DNA of 32,380 nucleotides from Streptomyces carpinensis (GTDB lineage: Bacteria > Actinomycetota > Actinomycetes > Streptomycetales > Streptomycetaceae). Of the stretch, positions 1 to 7,555 are shown piece after piece. A program made the translations under genes and the position numbers. Every line of letters begins with the position of its first letter. Positions within the stretch are counted from its first letter, which is position 1. A model generated the notes under the pieces. That model saw nothing but the letters and a program-made list of their open reading frames with translations, was not told where the DNA came from and made no database searches. The stretch is taken from contig NZ_MUBM01000127.1 in the NCBI RefSeq assembly GCF_002154505.1, positions 1-32,380 on the forward strand, written 5' to 3'.

Positions 1-1593
1 GACGTGGGCCTCGGCGGGGGTGGCGAACGGGAGGGGTTCGCCGGAGTCGTCCAGGACCACGCGTCGGACCGGGCAGTGCGAGACGATCTCCAGGTAAATG
101 CCGTGAAATGCTGCGATGTTCTGCTCGACGGTGAACAGTTCGAGGGCACGGGCGCGCGCGGCGGCGCCCAGGCGCGCACGGCGCTCCGGGTCACGCAGCA
201 GCGTCACGCACGCCTCGGCGAGCGCTCGCGGATTACGCGGAGGGACCACCAGTCCCGTGCCGCCGATGACCTCGACGACCGCGCCGACGTCCGTGGAGAC
301 GGTCGCGCAGCCGCAGAACATGGCCTCGACGAGGCCGACCGGCCAGCCCTCGACGACACTCGACAGGACGGTCACGGCGCCCGAGGCGTACGCGTCGGCG
401 AGGGTCGGGGCCTCGGGTCCGCCGACCTCCTCGAAGGACACCGGGTTGTCGCCGACGGTGTGCGGGCTCTCGGCCTCGTCGGGGAACAACTGGGCGGCCA
501 GCGCCTTGCAGTGGCCGAGGTAGGCCTCCCCGTCGGGGCCCGACGCCCCGCCCACGATCCGCAGCCGCGCCTGCGGTTCCGCCCTGCGGACCTCGGCGAA
601 GGCGTGCAGCAGGGACACCAGGTCCTTGGCCGGATCGACACGGCCGACCCACACCAGCGTGTCCGCGTCGACGGCCTCCGGCTCCTCGCCGACCTCGGCG
701 AAGGCGGCGGCGTCCATGCCGGGATGGACGGTGCGCAGCCTGGCACGGTCGGCGCCACAGCGCTCCTGCCAGCGTCGGGTGTGGGCGTTTCCGTGGGTGA
801 CGACGGCGGCCTGCCGGTAGATCTCGGTGGCGAGCCTGCCGTGGAAGGCGGCGAGCAGGGCCCGTACGGCCGGAGCGGTCCCTTCGGCGCCGGAGGCCAG
901 GTAGTGCGCGCGCAGCGGCGCGCCGTACTCGGTGACCAGCAGCGGGACGTCGCAGAAGTGGCGGGCGAGCAGACCGGGCAGGGCCGCGGTGCCACCGGCC
1001 GCCGTGTGGCAGAGGTCGGCGGCGCCGAAGCCGTCGTCCTCGTACCAGTCGAGCGAGAGGGGGCGCAGGGCGTGCTCCAGGTGCGCGGCGACCGTGAGCA
1101 GATCGGGTACGCGCGCCTCGCGTGCCTCGCGTACGGCGCCGGGTGCGCGACAGGCGCGTTCCAGCGCCCGGACGGCGGTTTCCGAGTGCAGCGCGCCCGC
1201 GAGGCCGCCCTCGTCCCGGGCGAGTTCCGCGAGACCGTACAGCGCACTGGCGAAACGGTCCGCCTCGTGGTCCGGGCCGCTCCGGTCGGCCTCGACGCCG
1301 GCCGCCCCGGACAGGACCGCCGCCAACTCCCCGTAGCACTCGGTGAAGCGCCGGCGCGCACGGCGCCCGTACCGCACGCCGTCGTCCTCCGCCGTCCACA
1401 GGGATGCCGTACGGACCCGGCTGACCTGTCGCGGCAGCCGGACCCAGCCCTCGTCCTCCTGCTGCCGGCTGCGGCTGAGCGCGTAGAGGTCGAACTCGTG
1501 CTGGTCGAGCCCGCGCACGAGCCGTTCGCACCAGAGCCCGGCGTCACCGCTCACATACGGATAGACACCCTCCGTCACCAGTCCGATGCGCAC
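1..1593 (-). CDS. DUF3492-type GT4 glycosyltransferase (3' end outside window)
   Basis: Probable cytoplasmic glycosyltransferase that moves a sugar from a nucleotide-sugar to an acceptor glycan; the acceptor is unknown. The N-terminus (RIGLVTEGVYPYVSGDAG) is typical of the DUF3492/PelF-like N-domain. Farther on come a GT4 sugar-binding domain (LVWVGRVDPAKDL) and the E-x7-E motif (EGWPVGLVE, about residues 415-423). The 531 codons seen run to base 1 with no stop, so the C-terminus is missing. I chose GTG at 1593 because a G-rich stretch lies about 8 bases upstream. An in-frame ATG at 1626 would add 11 residues (MAETEEIGGAR) but has no good ribosome site. It lies downstream of the peptide transporter operon on the same strand, separated by a terminator-like hairpin, so it is probably transcribed on its own. 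The family call is firm; the substrate is unknown. Confidence 0.85.
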   Translation of the reverse strand, partial: MRIGLVTEGVYPYVSGDAGLWCERLVRGLDQHEFDLYALSRSRQQEDEGWVRLPRQVSRVRTASLWTAEDDGVRYGRRARRRFTECYGELAAVLSGAAGVEADRSGPDHEADRFASALYGLAELARDEGGLAGALHSETAVRALERACRAPGAVREAREARVPDLLTVAAHLEHALRPLSLDWYEDDGFGAADLCHTAAGGTAALPGLLARHFCDVPLLVTEYGAPLRAHYLASGAEGTAPAVRALLAAFHGRLATEIYRQAAVVTHGNAHTRRWQERCGADRARLRTVHPGMDAAAFAEVGEEPEAVDADTLVWVGRVDPAKDLVSLLHAFAEVRRAEPQARLRIVGGASGPDGEAYLGHCKALAAQLFPDEAESPHTVGDNPVSFEEVGGPEAPTLADAYASGAVTVLSSVVEGWPVGLVEAMFCGCATVSTDVGAVVEVIGGTGLVVPPRNPRALAEACVTLLRDPERRARLGAAARARALELFTVEQNIAAFHGIYLEIVSHCPVRRVVLDDSGEPLPFATPAEAHV

Positions 1594-1684
1594 GCGTGCA
1601 CCCCCGATCTCTTCCGTCTCCGCCATGTGGGGAGCCGCCGTCGCATCGGCGGCTCACAACGGGACGAACGTATGCGGACATGCC

Positions 1685-1718
1685 GGTGGCGCGACGGACG
1701 GTTGTCCGTCGCGCCACC
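1685..1718 (-). terminator. Hairpin terminator after the peptide ABC operon
   Basis: A perfect 15-bp inverted repeat (1685-1699 with 1704-1718) has a 4-base loop. It lies about 75 bases beyond the stop codon of the fused ATPase and before the glycosyltransferase start. There is no T-run on the minus strand, which is usual for Streptomyces terminators. It should stop the ABC operon from reading into the glycosyltransferase gene. Confidence 0.6.
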
Positions 1719-1794
1719 AAAAGGGGTGAACGGGCGTAACTTTCCCGTGCGGGTCGCGTTCCGTCGCGCTAGGAGACCGATCGGACACGTGACG

Positions 1795-3447
1795 TCATGC
1801 CGGGGCCAACTCCCGTCGCGCGGCCCGGCGGCGGGCGGCGACCTCGGGGTCGAGCGCCGGTACGGCGGCCAGGAGCTGCCGGGTGTAGGGCTCCCGCGGT
1901 GACCGGTACACCTCGTCGGCCGGGCCCTCCTCGACGATCCGGCCGCGGCGCATCACCGCGACCCGGTCGCTGACCTGGCGCACCACGGCGAGGTCGTGGG
2001 CGATGAAGACCAGCGCGATCCCGAGTTCGCGCTGCAACTCGCCGAGCAGTGCGATCACCTGGGCCTGAGTGGTGACGTCGAGCGCGGAGACGGGTTCGTC
2101 GCACACGATCACGCGCGGACCGGCCGCGAGCGCCCGTGCGATGCCCACGCGCTGGCGCTGTCCGCCGCTGAACTCGTGCGGATAGCGGTCGTAGTGCGCC
2201 CCTTCGAGCCCCACACGCTCCAGCAGTTCGCTCACGCGCTCCCGGATACGCGCCTCGTCCCGCTCCCCGCGCGCGCGGAGGGGGTCCGCGATGGACTCGC
2301 CCACGCTGCGGCGCGGGTTGAGGGAGGAGACGGGGTCCTGGAAGACCATCTGGACGGCCGGGTGCACGCCGGTGTGCGGGCCCCCCTGGTAGCGGATCCC
2401 CCCGGCGGTCGGCTCGAGCAGCCCGACCAGCATGCGGCCGAGGGTCGTCTTGCCGCTGCCGCTCTCCCCCACGACACCCAGCGTCTCGCCGCGGTGGACG
2501 GCCAGCGAGACGCCGTCCACGGCCGTCACCGTCCGCTTGCCGCGTCCGAACGTACGCCGGAGACCGGTCGCCTCCAGGACGACCTCGGCCTCGGCCCCGT
2601 CGGGTGTGTCGTGGGACGCGTCGCCGGACGCGTCGCCGGACTCAGTGGCCCCCTCGGGGAGGACGGTGCGCGGTGCGTCCACGCGCGGGACGGCGCCGAG
2701 CAGTTGGCGGGTGTACGCCTGCGTGGGCGCGCCCAGGACACTGCCCACCGGGCCGTGTTCGACGGCCCGGCCGTGCCGCATGACGAGCACCTCGTCGACG
2801 CTCTCGGCGGCGACGCCCACGTCGTGGGTGACGAGCAGCAGGCCCATGCCGGTCTCCTCGCGCAGCGTGTGCAGCAGGTCGAGGATCTGGGCCTGGACGG
2901 TGACGTCGAGGGCGGTGGTCGGCTCGTCGGCGATCAGCAGGTCGGGCTCGCAGGCGAGGGCCATGGCGATGAGGGCGCGCTGGCGCATGCCGCCGCTGAA
3001 CTCGTGCGGGCGGGACCGCGATCGGCGCGCCGCGTCCGGAATGCCCACCCTCTCCAGCACCTCGACGGCACGCGCGCGTGCCGCTCGTCGCGACGTGCGC
3101 GTGTGCACGCGGTGGACCTCGGCGATCTGGTCGCCGATCGCGTAGTACGGGTCGAGCGAGGACAGCGGGTCCTGGAAGACCATGGCCGCCTTCGCGCCGC
3201 GCAGCCGCCGCAGTTCCTCGTCCGAGGCCCCCTGCACGTCGGTGCCGGCGACCAGGACGGAGCCGCCGACCCGCGCCCCGGTGCCCCGGTGCAGCCCCAG
3301 CAGGGCTCCGGCGACCGTGGACTTGCCGGAGCCGGACTCGCCGACGAGGGCCAGGGCGGCGCCCCTGTCCAGCCGGAAGGAGAGTTCGTCCACGGCCCGC
3401 AGGGCACCGAACTCGACGGTGAGGTCCGTGACTTCGACCAGGCTCAT
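1795..3447 (-). CDS. Fused double ATPase of oligopeptide/dipeptide ABC importer (DppD-DppF fusion)
   Basis: Powers peptide import from the cytoplasmic face of the membrane. One 550-residue chain carries two complete ABC domains. The first has Walker A GESGSGKST (36-44), signature SGGMRQ (151-156) and Walker B with DEPTTALD (to 181). The second has Walker A GESGSGKTT (327-335), SGGQRQ (427-432) and DEPVSALD. Both end in oligopeptide-type C-terminal motifs (AYTRQLL, PYTRQLLAAVP). The linker (about 255-290) is acidic and contains a small GDAS-GDAS repeat. Most bacteria encode these domains as separate D and F subunits. The ATG at 3447 overlaps the stop of the permease gene as ATGA, which fixes the start and implies translational coupling. 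It is the last gene of the operon. Confidence 0.93.
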   Translation of the reverse strand: MSLVEVTDLTVEFGALRAVDELSFRLDRGAALALVGESGSGKSTVAGALLGLHRGTGARVGGSVLVAGTDVQGASDEELRRLRGAKAAMVFQDPLSSLDPYYAIGDQIAEVHRVHTRTSRRAARARAVEVLERVGIPDAARRSRSRPHEFSGGMRQRALIAMALACEPDLLIADEPTTALDVTVQAQILDLLHTLREETGMGLLLVTHDVGVAAESVDEVLVMRHGRAVEHGPVGSVLGAPTQAYTRQLLGAVPRVDAPRTVLPEGATESGDASGDASHDTPDGAEAEVVLEATGLRRTFGRGKRTVTAVDGVSLAVHRGETLGVVGESGSGKTTLGRMLVGLLEPTAGGIRYQGGPHTGVHPAVQMVFQDPVSSLNPRRSVGESIADPLRARGERDEARIRERVSELLERVGLEGAHYDRYPHEFSGGQRQRVGIARALAAGPRVIVCDEPVSALDVTTQAQVIALLGELQRELGIALVFIAHDLAVVRQVSDRVAVMRRGRIVEEGPADEVYRSPREPYTRQLLAAVPALDPEVAARRRAARRELAPA

Positions 3448-4442
3448 GCGAGCACCACCCGTCGGTCGGCCACCGCGTACAGGACGTCCGCGACGGCGTT
3501 GGCGATGACCACGAAGAAACCGACGACCAGGACCATGCCGACCACCACCGGCAGGTCGACGACCTTCACCGCGTGCACCAGTTCCTGGCCGATGCCCGGC
3601 AGGCCGAACAGGGTCTCGGTGAGGACCGCGCCGCCGACGGCCGAGCCGACGTTGTTGGCGTTCAGCGCGATGACCGGCGCCAGCGCGCCGCGCAGGGCGT
3701 GCCGTGCGACGATCGCGCGCTCGCCCACGCCGTACGCCCGGAAGGTGCGGATGTGGTCCTCGGCGAGTGTCTCCAGCATCGCCGCCCGGGTGAGCCGGGC
3801 GAACGCGGCCGCCTCGATCAGGGCGAGCGACAGCCAGGGCAGCAGCAGGTTCCACGCCCACTGCTCGGGGTCGTCGCCGAACTTCACGTACTCCGGGAAG
3901 GGCAGCAGCTGGAGTTCGCCGCAGACGACGATCATCAGGACCAGACCGAGCACGAAGACGGGTGTGGCCCAGCCGGCGAGCGTGACGACGGTCAGCAGGC
4001 GCTCGGAGAGCCGCCCGCGCCGCCACGCGGACAGCACGCCGGTGCCGACGCCCAGGACGAGCCACAGCACCATGGCGCCGAGGACCAGCGACAGGCTGAC
4101 CGGCAGCTTGGTCAGGATGATGTCCAGGACCTGCTGGCCGCTCTGGTACGACACCCCCAGGCAGGGTGCCGAGCAGTGCTCGACCGAGGTGCCCGTCGAG
4201 TAGTCCTGGCCGGCGAGGAGTCCCTCCAGGAAGTGCCAGTAGCGCAGGTAGAGCGGGTCGTCGAGCCTGAGCTGCAGGGCGACCTGGTGCACCTGTTCGG
4301 GCGAGCAGCGCGGGCCGCAGGTGATCTGGGCGACGTTGCCGGGGGTGGCGTAGAAGACCACGTAGATGAGCACCGAGATGGCGAGCAGGGTGACCACCGT
4401 GCCCGCGGCGCGGCGCAGCACGAATCCGCCGAAGCCGCTCAT
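3444..4442 (-). CDS. Peptide ABC transporter permease, OppB/DppB type
   Basis: One of two membrane subunits that form the peptide channel; 332 residues. A first membrane helix (about residues 9-29: RRAAGTVVTLLAISVLIYVV) is followed by a long outer loop and further helices. The cytoplasmic EAA loop that contacts the ATPase is at RAYGVGERAIVARHALRGALAPV, and the protein ends in a hydrophobic segment (VGMVLVVGFFVVIANAVADV). This is the usual plan of BPD_transp_1 permeases with a DppB N-domain. The outer loop holds four cysteines (CGPRC and HCSAPC), which could form disulfides outside the cell. The ATG at 4442 overlaps the previous stop (ATGA), and its own stop overlaps the ATPase start (ATGA). 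Confidence 0.92.
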   Translation of the reverse strand: MSGFGGFVLRRAAGTVVTLLAISVLIYVVFYATPGNVAQITCGPRCSPEQVHQVALQLRLDDPLYLRYWHFLEGLLAGQDYSTGTSVEHCSAPCLGVSYQSGQQVLDIILTKLPVSLSLVLGAMVLWLVLGVGTGVLSAWRRGRLSERLLTVVTLAGWATPVFVLGLVLMIVVCGELQLLPFPEYVKFGDDPEQWAWNLLLPWLSLALIEAAAFARLTRAAMLETLAEDHIRTFRAYGVGERAIVARHALRGALAPVIALNANNVGSAVGGAVLTETLFGLPGIGQELVHAVKVVDLPVVVGMVLVVGFFVVIANAVADVLYAVADRRVVLA

Positions 4443-5503
4443 GCGGTCGCCCCCCTGTCGTCGCTGTTCGGGCCCGTGTCCTTGTGGCCGTGCACGGGCT
4501 TGTCCGTCGCACTGTCGGCGCCCTCGTTCTTGCGGCCGGTGCCGATGCGCAGGCGGGAGGCCGCGCGCGGGTCGAGGGCCGTGCGCACACCGTCGCCGAG
4601 GACGGTGAGCGCGAGGACGGTGACGAACAGGGCTCCGGCCGGCAGCAGCAGGTACTGCGGTGCCGCCTGGTACCAGACGTCGGCGGCGGTGAGCATCTGC
4701 CCCCAGGACGGCGTCGGCGGCTTGACGCCGACGCCGAGGAAGGACAGGGCCGCCTCGGCGGAGATGTTCGTGGGCACCAGCAGCGCGGCGTAGGTGATGA
4801 CGGGTGCGGCGAGTCCGGGCAGCAGTTCGCGGCGGGCGATCCTCAGCACGCCCCAGCCGCTGAGCCGGGCGGCGGAGACGTAGTCGAGGTCCTTGAGTGC
4901 GAGGGTCTGCGCGCGCACGATCTTCGCGATGTTGCCCCAGGCGATCAGGCCGATGACGAGCGTGACCAGGACGGGCCGGGGGAAGCTCGACGGCACGATC
5001 GCGAGCAGTGCCAGCGACATGACCATCAGCGGGAGGGCGACGATGATGTCCGTGGCGCGGCTCAGCAGTTGATCCACCCACCGGTTGCCGAGGGCGGAGC
5101 CCACGCCGACCGCGACGCCGATGGCGACCTGTATCACGGTCGCCGCCAGCGCCACGCCCAGCGACACGCGCGCGCCGTACACGAGCCGTGCGAACAGGTC
5201 ACGGCCGGTCTGGGGCTCGACGCCCAGCCAGTGGTCGGCGCTCGCGCCGCCGAGCGACCCGATCGGCACGCCTCCGCGCGCGGAGTCGACCAGGGACGGG
5301 TGGTAGGTGGTCGGGTCCTGGCCCTCCAGTGCGGTGAGCAGCGGCGCGGCGAGCGCGACCAGGACGAGCAGGGCGACGACGGCCGCCGCCACGAGGGCGG
5401 CGCGCTGCGTGCGCAGCCGCCGCCAGAACTGACGAGCCCCCGAGGCCGCCGGGACGGGTGTGTCCGTCCCGGCGGCCGGGGAGGCGGCAAGTGCCTGGCT
5501 CAC
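4439..5503 (-). CDS. Peptide ABC transporter permease, OppC/DppC type
   Basis: Second channel subunit, 354 residues. The N-terminal cytoplasmic tail leads into a first helix (about 34-54: AALVAAAVVALLVLVALAAPL) and then a periplasm-type loop with HWLGVEPQTGRDLFARLVYGAR, the standard OppC/DppC signature. The EAA loop is visible as SAARLSGWGVLRIARRELLPG. The C-terminus is a charged hydrophilic tail of about 35 residues (KNEGADSATDKPVHGHKDTG) that is not part of the core fold. The start is GTG at 5503, four bases after the lipoprotein stop codon. The TGA stop overlaps the next ATG. The operon order is therefore A-C-B-DF rather than the more common A-B-C-D-F. Confidence 0.92.
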   Translation of the reverse strand: MSQALAASPAAGTDTPVPAASGARQFWRRLRTQRAALVAAAVVALLVLVALAAPLLTALEGQDPTTYHPSLVDSARGGVPIGSLGGASADHWLGVEPQTGRDLFARLVYGARVSLGVALAATVIQVAIGVAVGVGSALGNRWVDQLLSRATDIIVALPLMVMSLALLAIVPSSFPRPVLVTLVIGLIAWGNIAKIVRAQTLALKDLDYVSAARLSGWGVLRIARRELLPGLAAPVITYAALLVPTNISAEAALSFLGVGVKPPTPSWGQMLTAADVWYQAAPQYLLLPAGALFVTVLALTVLGDGVRTALDPRAASRLRIGTGRKNEGADSATDKPVHGHKDTGPNSDDRGATA

Positions 5504-5507
5504 GACG

Positions 5508-7226
5508 TCACTTCACCGCGACCTGGGAGATGTCCAGCACGCCGGTCCAGTCGCTGATCACGATGTTCTTGACGTCCTTGCCGTACAGGCGCTTGTAGAC
5601 GGGGTGGAACAGCGGCACGGTCAGGGCCTGCTCGCCGATCTTCTTGTCCAGCGCACCCCACCGCTCGGCGGCGGCGTCGAGGTCGGTCAACTTGTTGATC
5701 GCGTCGATCTCGTTGTTGACGGACTTGTCGTTCAGCAGGCCCGTGTTGAAGTTCGCGCCGTCCTCGACGATCTGCCGGCCGTCGAAGATCGGGGCCAGGA
5801 AGGGACCGCCGGAGGGCCAGTCGGCGCCCCAGTGGGCGAGGAAGAAGCCCGGCTCGGTCTTCACGGTGTGGATCTTGTCGGAGTAGTCGTTGTCTTCCAG
5901 ACCCTGGAGCTTGACCGTGATCCCGGCCTTCTTGAGCGCGTCCTGGATCGCGGTCGCGATCTCCGGGCTGGTCTCGAAGTCCTTGCTGTTGGAGTGGGTC
6001 AGCGTGACCGTGAGGCCCTTGCCGTAGCCGGCCTGCTTCAGCAGCTCCCTGGCCTTCGCCGGGTCGCCCGCCCGGCCGGCCGGGAAGAGGTCGTAGGGGG
6101 TGTAGCCGAAGGACTTCTGGTCGGGCAGGAAGGTGGTCGCGGGCTCGGCCAGGGCGGAGCCGCCCGCCGCGTTGACGACCGACGACCGGTCGATGGCGTA
6201 CGAGATCGCCTGCCGCACCTTGACGTTGTCGAACGGCTTGACCGTGGGGTTGAACGCTATGTAGTTCGTGTAGCCGAAGTGGCCGGTGCCCACGCGCGCA
6301 GCCAGGTCCTTGTCGCCCGTCACCTTGGCGAGTTCGGCCGGGCCGAGGTTGGTGTCCGTGGTGACCGCGGCGGCGTCCGCGCCCTGGGACGCGGACAGCC
6401 GCTGGTTGATCACCGAGGAGTCGAGGCCGGACCGTACGTCGATCGTGTCCGGGTAGGCCTTGCGCTCGGAGTCCGTGGCGGCCGACCAGTGGGGGTTGCG
6501 CTCGAGGACGAGGTGCTCGCCGTCGTTCTCGTTCTTCACGACCTTGTAGGGGCCGGACGAGATCGGGTGCTCCTCGTACTTGGTGCCGGTGTCCTTGCTC
6601 TTCGGCACCGGCGTGAACTGCGTCTGGGTGGCGAGGTACGGGAACTCGCCCTCGGGCTTGTTCAGGTGGAAGACGATGGTCCGGCTGTCGGGCGTCTCGA
6701 TCGCGTCGAGGCCCTTCTTGTCCTTGTACGGGCCCTGGTAGTCGGCCGCGCCGACCAGCCAGTCCCGCAGGTAGGGGGCGCCGCCGGAGAGCTCGGGTGC
6801 GAAGGAGCGCTCGATGCCGTACTTGATGTCGGCCGAGGTGATCGGCGTGCCGTCCTCGTACGTCAGGCCCTTCTTCAGGGTGTACGTCCACACGGTCGCG
6901 TCCTTGCTGGGGCGCCCGGTGTCGGTGGCGAGGTCCGGGACGACCTTAGCGCCGGCCGAACCGTTCTCGCGGTTGCGGGTGGTGAGCGTGCGGAAGACGA
7001 GGGAGGGGACGTTGCCGCCGCCGGAGGTGTACAGGCGCGCGGGGTCGAAGTCCTGCTGCGGCTGCGCGTTCAGGACGCTGAGGGTGCCGTCCTTGTGGGG
7101 CTGCGAGTCACCGCCGGCGGCCTTGGCCCCAGTGTCCTTCGGCCCGCAGGCGGCGACTCCCGCTGCCACGACCAGGGTGACGGATGCCGCGGCCACGCGG
7201 CGGGCTGAGACGGACGGTTGGCGCAT
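5508..7226 (-). CDS. Peptide-binding lipoprotein of ABC importer (SBP family 5)
   Basis: Captures peptides outside the membrane and hands them to the two permeases. The 572-residue protein begins with a lipoprotein signal: basic MRQPSVSARR, a hydrophobic stretch, then lipobox VAAC with the lipidated Cys at residue 27. The mature part shows typical SBP_bac_5 sequence (DFDPARLYTSGGGNVPSLVF, ADIKYGIERSFAPEL, VRQAISYAIDRSSVV). The start is ATG at 7226, preceded by GGAGAGG about 10 bases upstream; the longer open frame to 7352 has no signal peptide and is rejected. It is the first structural gene of the operon. A 30-codon ORF with its own promoter lies 180 bases upstream and may control it. The true substrate (di-, oligopeptide or metal chelate) cannot be read from the sequence. 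Confidence 0.93.
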   Translation of the reverse strand: MRQPSVSARRVAAASVTLVVAAGVAACGPKDTGAKAAGGDSQPHKDGTLSVLNAQPQQDFDPARLYTSGGGNVPSLVFRTLTTRNRENGSAGAKVVPDLATDTGRPSKDATVWTYTLKKGLTYEDGTPITSADIKYGIERSFAPELSGGAPYLRDWLVGAADYQGPYKDKKGLDAIETPDSRTIVFHLNKPEGEFPYLATQTQFTPVPKSKDTGTKYEEHPISSGPYKVVKNENDGEHLVLERNPHWSAATDSERKAYPDTIDVRSGLDSSVINQRLSASQGADAAAVTTDTNLGPAELAKVTGDKDLAARVGTGHFGYTNYIAFNPTVKPFDNVKVRQAISYAIDRSSVVNAAGGSALAEPATTFLPDQKSFGYTPYDLFPAGRAGDPAKARELLKQAGYGKGLTVTLTHSNSKDFETSPEIATAIQDALKKAGITVKLQGLEDNDYSDKIHTVKTEPGFFLAHWGADWPSGGPFLAPIFDGRQIVEDGANFNTGLLNDKSVNNEIDAINKLTDLDAAAERWGALDKKIGEQALTVPLFHPVYKRLYGKDVKNIVISDWTGVLDISQVAVK

Positions 7227-7406
7227 CGGAATGGCGACCTCTCCAGAGGACTCGTCTCGCAGGTGTCTCGGATCGTGAGACCGGATGACGAGGAGTGAGA
7301 CAGAAATGAACGGACGTCTGCCCCGGCATCGGGTCGTCGAAAAACGGACCACCGCGACCAGGTCACGGAGAGGGTGAAGTTCGCGACGCGCGCCTGTGGG
7401 CGGGCG
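7227..7406 (-). promoter_or_regulatory. Untranslated leader between short ORF and peptide-binding lipoprotein
   Basis: These 180 bases separate the stop of the short ORF from the lipoprotein ATG. They hold a small inverted repeat (GTCTC at 7265-7269 with GAGAC at 7277-7281) and other weak complementary segments, but no clear terminator with a T-run. No convincing second ORF is seen. If the upstream peptide works as an attenuator, the alternative RNA structures should lie here. Confidence 0.4.
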
Positions 7407-7499
7407 TCAGCGACAGTGAATGTCGGCCACGCAGAGCGGGGTCACGCCGATCAGCGCCAGCTCGATGGCGGCGCGGGCGGAGGCATGACGGGACGACAT
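7407..7499 (-). CDS. Short leaderless ORF, candidate regulatory leader peptide of the peptide ABC operon
   Basis: Thirty codons from ATG 7499 to TGA 7407. The peptide begins MSSRHASARAAIE and ends TPLCVADIHCR, so two Cys codons lie in the last eight positions. A promoter with consensus TTGACA (7530-7535), a 17-base spacer and CATATT (7507-7512) predicts a transcript that starts at or next to the ATG, so the message would be leaderless. There is no Shine-Dalgarno sequence, which fits. Cys-rich leaderless short ORFs that act as cysteine-responsive attenuators are described in mycobacteria, and short leader peptides are common in Streptomyces. The assignment here rests on position, promoter geometry and the Cys codons, not on a database match. 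Confidence 0.55.
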   Translation of the reverse strand: MSSRHASARAAIELALIGVTPLCVADIHCR

Positions 7500-7506
7500 G
7501 CGCAGA

Positions 7507-7535
7507 AATATGTATGACTTTCCCGCGCATGTCAA
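7507..7535 (-). promoter_or_regulatory. Promoter of the peptide ABC operon leader
   Basis: On the minus strand, TTGACA at 7535-7530 and CATATT at 7512-7507 are separated by 17 bases, close to the consensus of the main vegetative sigma factor. The predicted start is at or beside the ATG at 7499. A second GTTGAC lies just upstream (7550-7555), and each GTTGAC is followed by CATAC. This gives an imperfect direct repeat that could be a regulator site. Confidence 0.6.
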
Positions 7536-7555
7536 CGCGACGTATGAGCGCTGCG

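Noticed and set aside
4..1902. Plus-strand open frame of 632 codons over the glycosyltransferase
   Set aside because: Antisense to a clear GT4 gene; low-complexity composition and no ribosome site.
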